Positions 20,335-31,973 of a stretch of DNA of 64,000 bases are shown here, in pieces; position 1 is the first letter of the stretch; each line of letters begins with the position of its first letter. This DNA comes from Hepsetus odoe (Eukaryota > Chordata > Actinopteri > Characiformes > Hepsetidae): positions 4,221,729 through 4,285,728 of the forward strand of contig CM029386.1 of the NCBI GenBank assembly GCA_017165825.1, read 5' to 3'. The translations under genes were made by a program, and so were the position numbers. The notes below the pieces were generated by a model. The model did not search any database. It was not told the origin of the DNA and saw nothing but the letters and a program-made list of their open reading frames with translations.

Positions 20335-23300
20335 AATGGCAGAGGCCATTGTGCAAGAACGAGTAATTGCCCTTGTACCAGGAAGAAGGAGAAGGACTGG
20401 AGGAGGAGGGAGAAGAGGACTTCTCTGTGCAGGTGTCCACCAGGTACATAATTCTAGTTCCTATTACTTCAACACATATGCTTGCACATTATATCAGGGA
20501 ACTGCTTTTAAAAGAATGCAAAAAATGAACCCTGATGTTTGAAGGACAGAAATTTGAATTCATTGTAGACTCTGGTACCACCTGCTTGGTTTTTTGGTAA
20601 TTAAACAATCTGTCTTATCTCCTTCTCCTCAACTGTGTGGATGTACAGTTACATTCATAGGTGCAGGGGAAATGTATGTATACCTTCAATCACCAATTTT
20701 TAATCTTATCCATCTGCCCAATAAATTGATTAGGTCATGATTTGATGGGTTTTTTGGGTTGATAAATAAATTGTTCTGAAGAGTGGATTGTCATTGATAC
20801 CCATGAGGGAGTATTTTACAAGCAGCTCCCAGTTCTGCTATGAGTGAAAACTCAATGATACAGATGCCTAATATTCCATCAGGAAGTACAATAGATACCA
20901 TTCAGTGAAATAGACTCTTTTGGAATGAACACACTGTAAGGATTTCAGAGCTTTTGACAGAACAGAATATGCAAATCTTCTCTGTTGTGGAAACTTCATG
21001 TCCCCCTTGCAAAACCCCAATCAGGGGACTGGCAGGACATGGGTTCTTTCATTCTGGCATGGACACAGGCAGAGGATTGGGTTCCTGTCTGTGACAATGC
21101 TGTTCTATACATGGCTAAATTCAAGACTTTTGCAAGTCCTTATGGGAGCACAGGGGCTTGTGAGTACATCACTGAAATTATTAAACAAACACATACAATG
21201 GCCAGCCTAGATGATGACACTTCCCTTTCAGACCTCTCTGATCAGCTTTCGGCAAAAGATAAAAAGGATGTTGGTTTGATAAAGAACTGCCTTCCTAAAT
21301 CCGCTTATAGACGATGTTGACCGATCACTAAAAAGATAGTAGCATCCTTTTTGGGGTATGTGCTCTCACTGCAAAAGCTTAATCCCAAATTATTCTGAAA
21401 TGGAGGCACCACTGCAGATGATGACCTCTCAGAAGCAGTCTGCAAATTGTCAGCTTACCAGGAATGACATGCAAATGGATGCTTTCCAGACCTTAAAAAA
21501 GTCTCCTCTTATACTGGGCATTCCAAATCCCACCAAACCATTTGTGCAAACAGTCTGTGAAAAAAGGGGGGAGGGGAGTTACTTCTGTATTATTACAAAC
21601 CCATGGCAATAAACATCGATGAGGGGCCTATTTTTCTTGGTGGTGTATAGGGATCTTATAGGTTATGCTGATCTTACCCTTCATGTACCACATGCTTTTT
21701 CTCTTCTTTCACAGGAACACATCTGTCTGCTGCCAGATGGCTGATATATAAAGGCACACTTCTTGGCATGCTGAATGCCACCATCAAACATTGCACTAAT
21801 CTCAACCCTGCTACTCTTTTTCCCTCACCAGGCGATGGTGAACCTCATGACTGCATGGCAGCAGTGGAACAGATCTGTTCACGAAGACTGGGTTTGTGAG
21901 ATGTCCCTATCCCTTACTCTGATTGTTTTTTTATTGTTGATGACGCTGAAAGCAAAACCTCCACAGTGCTGTCCTGCCTCATTCCATCTGCTCATGTGGC
22001 AGAACTTGTGGCTTTTACTGAAGTATGTAAAAATAGATGCATTACAATTTACACAGACATTAGGCATACCTTTGGGGTGGTACATAATTTTGGAGCTATT
22101 TGGCACCACAGAATTTTCTTTTAAATCAGATGGGTCCACCATCCTGCATACCGATTTGATTGCAGCTCTGCTGGATGTCATACTTCTTCCTTAACAAAAA
22201 GCCTGTTTGCGAATGCCAAGCCCATACTGGGGCCAGTGATGAGGTCTCCCATGGCAATCACTGAGTCAACACAGCAGCTAAGGCTGCAGCCCTTGTTGGT
22301 TTTTCTTTTACTGTTCGTATCCACCCTCAATGCAGACACCTTAGCTTACATTCAGTCTTTTGCCACTGAGGCAGACAGATGTGCTTGGCATTAGGCTGGC
22401 TGTTTTTTATTTATTTTGATGGCACCAGGCAAGGTCCTAATGGCCTCCAGTGCTTACCCAGCCATTTCTTTCACACTTTCACTAAATCGAGGCAAATTGT
22501 AAATACCATGTGTCAAAATGAGGGATGATGGATATTATTAAAACTTTGTGGTTCACTAAGGGATTTTTGGTTGTGCAAGAAAAACATTGCAAAGGCCAAG
22601 AGCAAGAGAAAATGTCAAATTGAAACAAACTGGTAAAATGCTGTGAAGAAACAGGCTTGTCCAGAACCAATTTGAGCACAATAGAAATTCTATTTGGCAA
22701 ACCTATGAATTTAGGCATGGGATCACCCAGAGGCAAAGCAGCAGGAGTATGTTTAACAGCGCACTGTGATGATGAAATATTGTTGCCAGTTGTCTGCTAA
22801 TCTTCATTCTAACTTCAGCAGGTAAAAGAAGCGTTGTCAAAACCAAGAGAAGGACCTCTACATGGCCTGAAACCTGGTGACCTCATCCTAGTGAGGGAGT
22901 TCAGATGGAAGCAGTGGAAATCAAAGCGCTAGACAGGACTGTTTCAACAGTCAACAGTTGACAACACCCACTGTGGTGAAGTTAGTGGAGAGAGCGATGT
23001 GGATCCATGCATCACACTATAAGCAAGTCAGAGTAGTAACAGGAGGAAATGGAAAAATCCTGAGTATGTAGCTGAAGGAATAGAATGTGTTTGTATGTTG
23101 TAAAGATAGGGTGCATAACTTGTTTTATGAGTGTGTGAGTTGTATCACCTCCCTGTGATATATGTGACAGTTGAGAGGGCTCCTTCTAAGGTGAAGGTAT
23201 GTTGGGTAAAAAGGGGACAGTACCTTGTAACAGTGAGATAAGCAAAATTAGTAAAAGTTTTTAACTTTGTAATTTCACACTTTAGCATGCGTGCAAGATG

Positions 23301-23345
23301 AGAAGCCCTGTTGTATCAGTAAATAAAGTACCGCTTGAGATCTCA
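20335..23345 (+). pseudogene. Endogenous retrovirus pol debris, copy 1
   Basis: The plus strand holds broken pieces of a gamma/epsilon-type retroviral pol in order. They are a protease-like DSGT motif in frame with FEFIVDSG near 20550-20575, a reverse-transcriptase/RNase H connection (AFQTLKKSPLILGIPNPTKP, about 21480-21540), RNase H pieces near 22040-22290, and an integrase C-terminal segment near 22850-22940. An AATAAAG signal at about 23322 may mark an LTR remnant. Stops, frameshifts and deletions occur throughout. It is shared with copy 2, so it predates the duplication. Confidence 0.75.
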
Positions 23346-23382
23346 CATTCCTGAACTGTTAATGAGAGTTGACTATGGTCTT

Positions 23383-23570
23383 GGAGATTTTTCCACCACA
23401 TCTACACTCTCTTCTTCACCTCTTTTCCATACTCCCCATTACTCTGAACTCTTGATCCCAAGAATTTAAACTCCTCCACCTTCACCTCCTCTACCTCCTG
23501 CATGCTAACCACTCCACTGTCCTCCCTTTCAGTCACACTCATGTGTTCTGTCTCACTTTCATGAGTTTTC
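23383..23570 (-). pseudogene. RTE-like LINE fragment, copy 1
   Basis: The reverse complement matches the region of the RTE relic around 8870-9000 (aaggtggaggagtttaaa and surrounding sequence). It is shared with 39707-39890. Confidence 0.6.
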
Positions 23571-23765
23571 TTTATTAGTAAAAAATATCAGAAATGCTAT
23601 CATCAGAATGTTTTGGAAATTATTAATGCTCCCTGTAGTGCTGTGAGATTTGACCATCTGTGAAAAGAAAGAATTTAATTTCTCTCTAAAGAGAACCAGA
23701 GATTATACTGAATACAGAATGAAGACACATGGGTTAAAGTAACATACACAGCAAAAAGCGACAGC

Positions 23766-24024
23766 GGGGCAGCAGTGGCCTAGTGGTTCGGGATTTGGCC
23801 ACAGGGTCAGAAAATTGTGGGTTCAAACCCCTTACCAGTAGGTTTAACTTACCAGAGGTACCCTTGACCAAGGTACCATCCCCATCACTGCTCCCTGGGC
23901 ACTTTTAATAGCTGCCCACTGCACAGTGTTTGCATGGGTTAAATGCAGAGGTCCAATTTTGTTGTGGTTCACTGTGTGCTGTGCGGTGACCTCGCAATGT
24001 CAAGGGTTTTCACTTTCACTTTCA
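23766..24024 (+). mobile_element. tRNA-derived SINE (tail b), copy 1
   Basis: The tRNA-like head (agtggcctagtggttcggga, B box gggttcaaacccc) is joined to a body ending ggttttcactttcactttca. Duplicate: 40088-40340. Confidence 0.8.
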
Positions 24025-24170
24025 GTGATGAAACATTACACAGACAGGAAAGAACAACTTGTTGACTAAAGAGAAAACTTCCTATCCTGAGAGTGCGTTT
24101 CTCACTGACAGTCAAAACCAGCAGCAGTAAAATCAGTAATGATATCATTAAAACCCTGCGAGCAGTGTTA

Positions 24171-24357
24171 CCTGTTTCTGAGATCAGTCTTCTGTCTCTC
24201 TCAGACGAGTATTCAGTGAAGAAACTTCAGCTCTGTGTGTTTAAACACTTCACTGTTACAACTGATGATAATCTGACACCAGACTTTTCTTTAGAAACAG
24301 AAAACAGGGAGGGGCATGATTCAGTCACACCAGGAGTGAGTTAAAGGTGTGCTTACC
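24171..24357 (-). promoter_or_regulatory. Candidate NLR 5' untranslated exon donors, copy 1
   Basis: Two good minus-strand splice donors, CAG|GTAACA ending at 24171 and CAG|GTAAGC ending at 24357, lie about 4.1-4.3 kb upstream of the first coding exon. Both are conserved in copy 2 (40487 and 40675). They could end alternative noncoding first exons, with promoters just upstream. No transcript evidence is available. Confidence 0.3.
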
Positions 24358-25001
24358 TGATACAAGATCTCTCACTAACAACTTAAGAATGAAGTGATTT
24401 TTACTAAAGCAGACACAGCAAACAGCTTTAACTCTAAACCACTGACCAGGCTCAGAGTATAAATCAGTTTTATTACTAAATTATATCATCAGGTTTAACC
24501 TTCATCATTAATGTGCAGGTAAGTGATTAATGGTGTCTGTAGTTCTGTGAGATTCATACAGATAAATGTAGATCACTGATGTCTAAAGAGAACTTCAGAT
24601 TAAAATAAAACACTAACACAGAATAAGGATACTAACATACACACACTCACAGAAAAGGAACAGAGAGTGAAAACATTAAATAAATAAAAAAATATATATA
24701 TAGTCAACCATCTGAACAGGAAAGAACAGCTTGTGTCTCTCACAACAGCTTGTCACTGTCTCTCTCAGACGATTCTTCAGTTAATCAGCTCATAAACACA
24801 TCATGACAGTTTCTTTTCATTACTGCATTTCTGCGTTACTGAGTTTCTCACAGCAGTGTTATATCACACACCCTTACACACTCCAGTTTCTCTGGTTTCT
24901 CCAGTTTCACCACTCTGAGGTTAAGACTGAGTAATAAACTCACTCTAATTAAAAAGAGAAAACAGGAAACTGACAACTTATCATTGTGAAGCTCAGCATA
25001 A
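24358..25001. other. Possible NLR promoter region, copy 1
   Basis: No coding sequence is seen. The stretch is well conserved with 40676-41305. An (AT)n tract lies near 24694-24702. Confidence 0.3.
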
Positions 25002-25180
25002 CACACAGTGAACCACAATGAAATACAGCCTCTATATTTCACCCATTAACACCACTGCAGGAAGAGGCAGCTATTTAAAGCACCCAGGTAGCAATTATAG
25101 GGACGGTACCTTGCTCAAGGGTACTTAAGGGCAACCTACTTGTCTGGAATTCAAACTCACAACCTTCTGATCCTGGTGAA
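25002..25180 (-). mobile_element. Diverged SINE, copy 1
   Basis: The minus-strand copy of the tail b SINE is recognisable from cagtgaaccacaatgaaata to the degenerate head. It is shared with 41310-41490. Confidence 0.55.
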
Positions 25181-25319
25181 TAGTCCCACATAAACAAGTT
25201 CGAAATTAGTGTCAACCAGAGCAATTTATAAACTTAAAAAGGTGCTTAAAATCTCAGTCATAAAAACAGTAATAAGTAATGATTTAGAGATGTTTTTGGC
25301 ACATCTGTGCCATTATTAA

Positions 25320-26171
25320 TGTCACAGTCTGTCGTGCCTGTGGTCCTGAAGCCGGAGCAGATCCAGGTTAGTGAAAATGATGGAAGAACCAGTGAACTGA
25401 TGTTGCAAGTCCAAAGATTGGAGCAAACGCTTCAGGAATCTGAGAATGTATGGCTGTCTGTTCTGGGTGAAGAAAGACAAGCCAAGATTGTTTTTGCCGA
25501 ACAGCTCCAGGAAATGGAGGCTGAGCTCACAGCTCTGTGCACAGAACCTGGATCTTGAGGTTTTGAATGTAAAGTTAAGGGATGCTACACAGTCCAATTT
25601 TCAAGTCTCAGAGAAGCTCCAGGAGATTTTAACCAGCACTCAAGCCAAGGAAAAGGAGAATAGTGAACTGAGACACATTTTGTATGAACTGGAGGCAAAG
25701 TGTAAAAGAATGAAAGATGACAATGTCTCCCTCCATGTCATGAATCACCAGCTGCAGGATATACTAAATGCATCTGCTAAATGCCGTAAATGTAAATTCT
25801 CAGAGCATGGGCGTGGACGTGGCTGTGGCTGGTCTGAGGTCACTTTGGGTTTGAGTTTTGTACTTTGTGGACACAGCCATGGGCCCCATTAAAGGGGCTG
25901 TTTGTGTTAGGTTTTGGGGAATCTTGTTTGGCCTCCCCCCCCGGAGGCTCAGCTCGGGGGGGAGGCAGTGTTTTGGTGCCCCAAACACTGGGAGGGGGGC
26001 TGCTGTCACAGTCTGTCATGCCTGTGGTTCTGAGCGCTGTTCATTAACGAGGCGAAGTCTTGCAGTAAATGATGGCATTTTGGTTCTATGTTTTGGTTTA
26101 AGTTTAATAAAGTTATTTCCTGGATCACTGGCTCTGCGTTGACGTCCTTCCCACTCCCCACCACCGTTACA
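25320..26171 (+). mobile_element. Non-autonomous LTR element with coiled-coil ORF, copy 1
   Basis: The element starts TGTCACAGTCTGTC and ends CCGTTACA. It is flanked by the 5-bp duplication ATTAA (25315-25319 and 26172-26176). The 5' LTR is reduced to about 35 bp fused to internal sequence. The 3' LTR starts at 26004, right after a polypurine tract (gggaggggggctgc), and in this copy lacks about 100 bp that copy 2 retains. The interior encodes a Glu/Leu-rich coiled coil instead of gag-pol. Pre-duplication insertion. Confidence 0.8.
25370..25850 (+). pseudogene. Coiled-coil coding segment inside the LTR element, copy 1
   Basis: Two overlapping frames encode one heptad-rich protein, broken near 25540. 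The first contains ELMLQVQRLEQTLQESENVW ... QLQEMEAELTALC; the second continues LRDATQSNFQVSEKLQEIL ... LRHILYELEAKCKRM. It resembles long structural coiled coils, but I cannot name the donor gene. No reverse transcriptase, protease or zinc-knuckle gag motif is present. Duplicate: 41690-42170. Confidence 0.6.
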
Positions 26172-26663
26172 ATTAATAAGAGGAAAAAGTATAAATAAAA
26201 AATATAAATAAATAAAATACCAAAAAAGTGATTGTAATCAAATTTAATCTTTGTAGAATAAAACAAGCATTTATCAAGCAACACACGTGTGGCTTAACTT
26301 GGAAGGTTTTTTTCCACTGGTGATGATCACTAGTTTGTTTTACTGAATGATGCGCCTGCGTGTGTCTTTCAGTTTATGTGTGTTTCACGATAATTTACAC
26401 ACAACAGGAGCTGCTTTCACTGTAAATAATCCATTTGAGCTAAATTAGGACACTTGGCCCAAAGATGAACACTTTCAGCTGCTGATTTTTAAATAAATGC
26501 AGGTGAATGTTAAGCTCCAAACTGAAATATTCTGAAAGTCTTGTGAGCTCTCCTAGCGCATTCTCACTGAAGTGTAAACGAGTTTATGATCTTATTCTGG
26601 AGTTTATAATCATATAATGTACAGTATTTGAACTTCAGTGGTCCAGGATTCTCAGATTCTCCT
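26172..26663. other. No gene; duplication edge
   Basis: AT-rich sequence. Similarity to copy 2 ends at about 26447, where copy 2 is replaced by a LINE. The assembly gap starts at 26664. Confidence 0.5.
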
Positions 26664-27163
26664 NNNNNNNNNNNNNNNNNNNNNNNNNNNNNNNNNNNNN
26701 NNNNNNNNNNNNNNNNNNNNNNNNNNNNNNNNNNNNNNNNNNNNNNNNNNNNNNNNNNNNNNNNNNNNNNNNNNNNNNNNNNNNNNNNNNNNNNNNNNNN
26801 NNNNNNNNNNNNNNNNNNNNNNNNNNNNNNNNNNNNNNNNNNNNNNNNNNNNNNNNNNNNNNNNNNNNNNNNNNNNNNNNNNNNNNNNNNNNNNNNNNNN
26901 NNNNNNNNNNNNNNNNNNNNNNNNNNNNNNNNNNNNNNNNNNNNNNNNNNNNNNNNNNNNNNNNNNNNNNNNNNNNNNNNNNNNNNNNNNNNNNNNNNNN
27001 NNNNNNNNNNNNNNNNNNNNNNNNNNNNNNNNNNNNNNNNNNNNNNNNNNNNNNNNNNNNNNNNNNNNNNNNNNNNNNNNNNNNNNNNNNNNNNNNNNNN
27101 NNNNNNNNNNNNNNNNNNNNNNNNNNNNNNNNNNNNNNNNNNNNNNNNNNNNNNNNNNNNNNN
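26664..27163. other. Assembly gap (500 N)
   Basis: Exactly 500 unknown bases, a conventional placeholder. The true length is unknown. Confidence 1.
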
Positions 27164-27530
27164 TCAGCTAATTCTCTACCTTTACCAGTCATGCTGCCAA
27201 CATTCAAAGTCCCTACCCTCACTTCCACTCTCCTCTCCTTCTTTCTCTCCTTCTCCCTCTGGACATGCCTTCCTCCTCTTCTTCTTCTTCTTTGGCCAAC
27301 AGTAGTCCAATTTCCACCAGCACCCTGTAGGCTAACAGCACTGATGGCGGTCGTTGTTAACCCGGGCCTCGACCGATCCGGTATGGAATTCTGTATCGTT
27401 GTCCGCATATTGATTTGGCAAAGTTTTACACCGGATGCCTTTCCTGACGTAACCCTCCCCATTTACCCGGGCATGGGACCGGCACGAAGAAATACACTGG
27501 CTTGTGCATCCCTAGTGGCTGGGTTTAATA
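27164..27530 (-). pseudogene. RTE-like LINE, 5' end with endonuclease start
   Basis: The minus strand encodes VEVRVGTLNVGSMTGKGREL, the start of the apurinic endonuclease domain of RTE-like LINEs, running into the assembly gap. Upstream (toward 27530) is the GC-rich 5' untranslated region (gaccgatccggtatggaatt region on the plus strand). The rest of the element probably lies in the gap. Confidence 0.75.
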
Positions 27531-27770
27531 CACAAAAATAAATATTGTAAATATATTATCCCATTGTAATATAAAATTTTAATGTTCCAACATTTCTCAA
27601 ATTGGATTCTAAAGTTTGTTGATGTTGTTCATGTAAATGTGTTACACAACTTTCTTTTTTTTTTTTCTTGTACTGTGAACTATCTGGACATTTATCGCAT
27701 GTGAACTCTGTGTTCCGAGTAGTGTCCCAGAACCACCTCCCTGTCTCACCCCTGTGTTCTGCTAGTCCTC

Positions 27771-27953
27771 TCACTGCTCATCCTGCACCTTCTCAGAGTT
27801 GGTGAAGGAGTCTCCACCCTCTCGTCTGGAACAGCCCTGCCGCTTGGAGCTCATACAGTCTCTGCATAGTGCTTGGAATTGCCCATCATCCTCATTATGT
27901 ACACAGTGATTCCAGATCTCATCACTTAATTTACCATGCTTCTCTTCCTTCAA
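27771..27953 (-). other. Short unidentified ORF, copy 2
   Basis: A 60-codon frame aligned with 11927-12109, with the same start and stop. Function unknown. Confidence 0.3.
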
Positions 27954-27963
27954 TCCCTTCTAT

Positions 27964-28205
27964 GGGCAGCGGTGGCCTAGTGGTTAGGGCGTCAGCCACA
28001 TGATTGGAGGATCATGGGTTCGAACCCCTTCCCAGTAGGTTGCCCTGAGGTACCCTTGAGCAAGGTGCCGTCCCCATCACTGCTCCCCGGGCGCTTTCAA
28101 TAGCAGCCCACTGCTGCACATGTGTGTATGGGTGAAATGCAGAGAGTGAATTTCCCATTCGTGGGATTATAAATAAGGGATTATTATTATTATTATTATT
28201 ATTAT
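27964..28205 (+). mobile_element. tRNA-derived SINE with LINE-shared 3' tail
   Basis: The head has cagcggtggcctagtggtta and gggttcgaacccc. The 3' end reads gaatttcccattcgtgggat and then a (TTA)n tail. That 3' end matches the end of the LINE at about 10247-10270. It is absent from copy 1, where cttctatctaatcatctg is continuous near 12112, so it is a post-duplication insertion. Confidence 0.88.
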
Positions 28206-29016
28206 CTAATCATCTGAAAACTCTGAACATGGACACACACCACATTGACTCTGAATATCAACCCATGGTGTTCAGCCCAAGTTTAGCCCTTATAAACATC
28301 TGTTCAATAACTGACTAACTTTCAAATTCATTTAACCTATCCTGTCCTGATGAAATCCTGTCTTTATATAATTTTTTATATAATGTATATATTATACATT
28401 ATACATAATGTATATATTAAATATTTATAATTATATATAACTTTATATAATGAAGAAGAGCACTGTGTGTGTGTGAACTGGATGAAATATAACATGTGCA
28501 GCACAGCTGAGACAGAGCTCTCCCAGCATCATTAACTCTAGTGTTGCACACTGTCCAGGGTGTTTCTCTGGATTTCACTCTGTGTGCTCTGGGATTTGCT
28601 CCACAACCATCAAGATCCTAATCAGGACAAGAGGTTAAGAAATTGAGTGAGAGAGAGTGAGTGAGTGTTTTACACATGTTAGGCTGGCAGGCATCTGTAA
28701 TCTGATCTCTAAAACAGCTCAGATCATTTTTATTTGAACAAATTTTCCTCAACACTACAGTTTAATGAAAAATTCAAACTAAACTCAGTGTTTACTCAAC
28801 ACTTTTCCAGTTCTGAAACTCCTGCATGCATTTGTTGTGTTGTTATAACAAGGTTGTTGGAAATGGACTGTATTTGGTCACTGAATTCTAGTTTTACATA
28901 TCTAGTTTCAACATCTGCCTAAATTATAGACCCAACATAAATAAACCCTGATTATGTTAGTAACACAGATTACTGTGACTTTTATCCTTTCAGGAATGAA
29001 CACACAGAATCCTCAC
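28206..29016 (-). other. NLR intron, copy 2
   Basis: No gene is seen. About 200 bp present here (28510-28735) is deleted in copy 1. Confidence 0.4.
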
Positions 29017-29187
29017 CTGAGAGTCTCCAGTTTACAGTGTGAACTCTTCAGTCCAGCAGAGAGCAGCTCCACTCCTGAACCCTGCAGGTCAGTGTTACTG
29101 AGGTCCATATCTTTCAGGGAGTTATTCAAATTTAAAACTGATCCCAGATTTACACACGTCTTAACTCCAAGATTACAGCCAGACAGT
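29017..29187 (-). CDS. NLR LRR exon 2, copy 2
   Basis: A 171-bp exon has acceptor tttatag and donor GTGAGG. It encodes LSGCNLGVKTCVNLGSVL ... LKDMDLSNTDLQGSGVELLS ... CKLETLR, with no stop and in the common phase. Its copy 1 counterpart (12763-12925) is destroyed. No linker or B30.2 exon follows before the end of copy 2. Confidence 0.83.
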
Positions 29188-29282
29188 CTATAAAGAGAGT
29201 AAATATAAATATCTAGAGACAGATTTCTGAAAAGAATAAGAAGGTATCTCTATCATGTAAAAATAATGTCAAAATAGCATAG

Positions 29283-29538
29283 TAGCATGCCCAGCCATGC
29301 CCATGGTCCCAGACTACAAAATTCTGGGCTTAGAATTATATCCAACCACTCATTAATCACATCCAGTCCTCCTCACCTGGCCTGCCAGGTAGTTAAGGTT
29401 TGTCAGTCTGACCCAGCTTTGCTTGTTCACTGTTTGCGTATCTGCTTTGCCTTGTTTCTCTCAACCTTATCTAGTTCAGATTACTAAACCCTGAAGTCTG
29501 CCAAGTGCTTGTGCCTCTATTTCCTTGCAAACATGGCA
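29283..29538 (+). mobile_element. Solo LTR-like sequence (gypsy type), copy 2
   Basis: Duplicate of 13021-13275. It ends gcaaacatggca at the point where the unidentified ORF sequence resumes, which suggests insertion into that sequence. Confidence 0.5.
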
Positions 29539-29548
29539 ACTACTGACT

Positions 29549-29941
29549 TCACAGAGTTTGTTGACCTAAATCTGAACCCAAAAGATGGCAGCTGTAACAT
29601 TTTTCATTGAAAACTCTAAGGAAGACAGCCTTGAAATTCTGGTAGCAGATCAGGCCGGAAGCCATCAGTAACAGAGTGACAGCTTTCAGACTTGTATTTA
29701 TTGGTCGAGAGATGGTAAAGGCATGGAAACGGAAGGTATAGATCTTGGCAACGAGACAAAATATTGGATTAATGTAAATTTCAAAGAAGGAGAAAGATGT
29801 TTGAATTATATCAGAGGTTGGGATAATCAAATTAAAGGTGTTCCCAGTGGACCATGACTGCTGGAACTCCTCATTAAAATGGTTCACTGCATTTTTTTGA
29901 CTGGTTACTGAATAAAAAAAAAATTTTGGACTCAGGCTCAC
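29549..29941 (-). other. Unidentified membrane-protein-like ORF, copy 2
   Basis: A 130-codon frame homologous to 13330-13662, extended at the C-terminus (RVFNEKCYSCHLLGSDLGQQ). It has one or two hydrophobic stretches. Not recognised. Confidence 0.35.
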
Positions 29942-30102
29942 ACTTCAACTCTCCACGACAAACACAAATCTGCTAAAAGCTGTTTTACACATCATACTTT
30001 ACTTTTAAATCTTTCATTTATGGCACATCTGCTTATTTTCTTCTTCATTAAGACTAAACAGCTCACAATTTTGATTTGATAATCTTGTCATTTGAATATA
30101 TT

Positions 30103-30358
30103 TGTGACAGTAAGCAGCACTCTGTTCTGATTGTGCAAACTTGTGCTCACTTGGGTAACAGGTGAGTATCATTGGGGGCTGGCTTTATAAGCCCCAATGA
30201 GTCAGAGCAGAGTGTCGATCATTGAGTTTCTGTTTTGTGTTTCTGTTTAGTGTTTATTTGGTTTCTGAGTTCTGTGCACATTGCATTTTTTTAATAAAGT
30301 TAAGTACGAAGCTCTCAGCTATGCATTGATGTCCAGCCCACAAATCCCAGCATTTAAA
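30103..30358 (+). mobile_element. LTR, copy 2 (uninterrupted)
   Basis: Same LTR as 13836-14406 without the nested insertion. TATA-like ctttataagcc lies near 30183 and AATAAAGTTAAG near 30293. Confidence 0.75.
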
Positions 30359-30710
30359 GAAATGACCGGCCTGCTGAAGATGGGCATCGCATACCAAGAG
30401 CTCCATGAGTGACACATCAGCCCAGGCGCTGTTGTTCGCATCAGCCCAGGCAGGTGGGACTTTAGTCAGACCAGGGAGACGGGAATTCCACATTTGAGCC
30501 TATTGGAGAGAGGGGGTCTTCTAGGGCTGTGTCCAAGCATGTTGGAGTAGGCAGGGTTTCTGGGACTGTGTTCAAGCCTACTGGAGTTGGCGGGGCTTCT
30601 GTGACTGTGTCCGATCCTGGGGTGATAAACCATGCCCCACCCGGTGTCCAACCCATTCCTCACCCTGTGGTGGCAGCGGGGTGTATGTCGGCCATTGGGC
30701 CATTTGGATT
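30359..30710 (+). pseudogene. Internal remnant of an LTR element, copy 2
   Basis: It begins gaaatgaccggcc, placing an ATG three bases past the LTR end, and continues with gag-like debris that has no recognisable domain. Confidence 0.45.
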
Positions 30711-31586
30711 TATAAGTTATGTGTATTATGTAAGATTTATGTAATCTTTCTATAAATGGATCATAAAGTTTGTTACGGTTGTTCATGTGAGTGTGTTAAA
30801 CAACTTCCTGCTTGTGTCATTCTTCAGTGATTTGTTAGATGACGAGTTTAAAAACACAACACAGAAGAAAAATGTACTGCCAGCAAGTTTGTTGATGGAG
30901 CTGCTAATGTCCACTGGTACATTATAGTTTTGGAGTGAAGTATAGAGTTTAGCTACACAAGTTCAATACCTTGGTACAAGTACAGCTGAACTGACCAGCT
31001 ATAAAAACACCTAATGACCTGTTCCACAGTCATTTTAATGGGACATTCTGTGTCCCTTTGTAACTTCACACTGATTCCCAGACAGTTTTATCATCACTGT
31101 TCTTTCAGGGAGTCAAAGTTTTGTGAGAGCAGCTTCTGGCTGTGGATGACAGCAGTGGCTGGAAATGGTCATAAGAGATGACTGTAGCTACCTCCAAATC
31201 CAAAAAATGACCGACACACAGACACACAATAGTTTATGATTGTGTTGAAGTAGAGAGACATTTCAGATGTTCTGTTACACAAAAGCAAAAGCCTCTGTTT
31301 GTTCTAATAAGATCCTTTGCAACGGCTGCAAACTTCTTTAGAGGAGTAATGACAGATAATCCAACAATAAAACCTGTCCAGTTCTGAAACTCCTGCATAC
31401 ATTTGTTGTGTTTTTATGACAAACTTGTATGAAATGGACTTTATTTGGTTACTGAATTCTAGTTTTACACATCTAGTTTCAACACCTGCCTAAATTATAG
31501 AGCAATTTAAATAAGGCCAGATTATGTTAGTAACACAGATTACTGTGACGTTTTTCCTTTCAGAAATGAACACACAGAAACCTTAC
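30711..31586 (-). other. NLR intron, copy 2
   Basis: No gene is seen. 31145-31385 has no counterpart in copy 1. Confidence 0.4.
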
Positions 31587-31760
31587 CTGAGTGTCTCCAG
31601 TTTACAGTGTGAACTCTTCAGTCCAGCAGAGAGAACCTCCAATCCTGAATCCTTCAGGCCAGTGTTACTGAGGTCCAGCTCTATTAGTGGTGAGTTTATT
31701 GATTTCAGAGCAGAACAGAGAGTTTCATAGGAGTTCCTGCTGAGTTTATGTTCAGCAAGT
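31587..31760 (-). CDS. NLR LRR exon 1, copy 2
   Basis: A 174-bp exon with a tttacag acceptor and GTAAGG donor. It encodes LAEHKLSRNSYETLCSALKS ... LIELDLSNTGLKDSGLEVLS. It is intact and directly follows the RING-FISNA-NACHT exon at 32690-34747. Confidence 0.85.
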
Positions 31761-31973
31761 CTGTAAAAGAAGTAAATACAGAACAAAGTACAATTAAAAC
31801 AGGAAATGAGGAATTCAGCCTTATAGAAACATATTTTATAAAAATATTAAATCAAACTCATCTAAAATTAATATCTAACTATATTTATGTTATCAGTTTA
31901 ATTGATCAGGAGCAGTTTTTAGTTAGACTGTAGTTTCAGCTTTTTTATTTTTCTGTATAAATGTGACCAAAAC

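Larger units (their letters stand above)
11880..26450. repeat. Segmental duplication, copy 1
   Basis: From the common tagtgtcccaga at about 11877 to the end of similarity at gagctaaatta (about 26447), this block aligns along its length with 27720-46844. The shared content comprises the RING-NACHT exon, two LRR exons, a first coding exon, retroviral pol debris, LTR pieces, a Tc1 relic and a coiled-coil LTR element. Identity looks to be in the mid-90s percent by eye. Differences are mostly indels and lineage-specific insertions. Confidence 0.92.

Noticed and set aside
26628..27462. ORFs of 177-275 codons across the N gap
   Set aside because: Most of their length is unknown bases; only the minus-strand endonuclease start of an RTE-like LINE is real.
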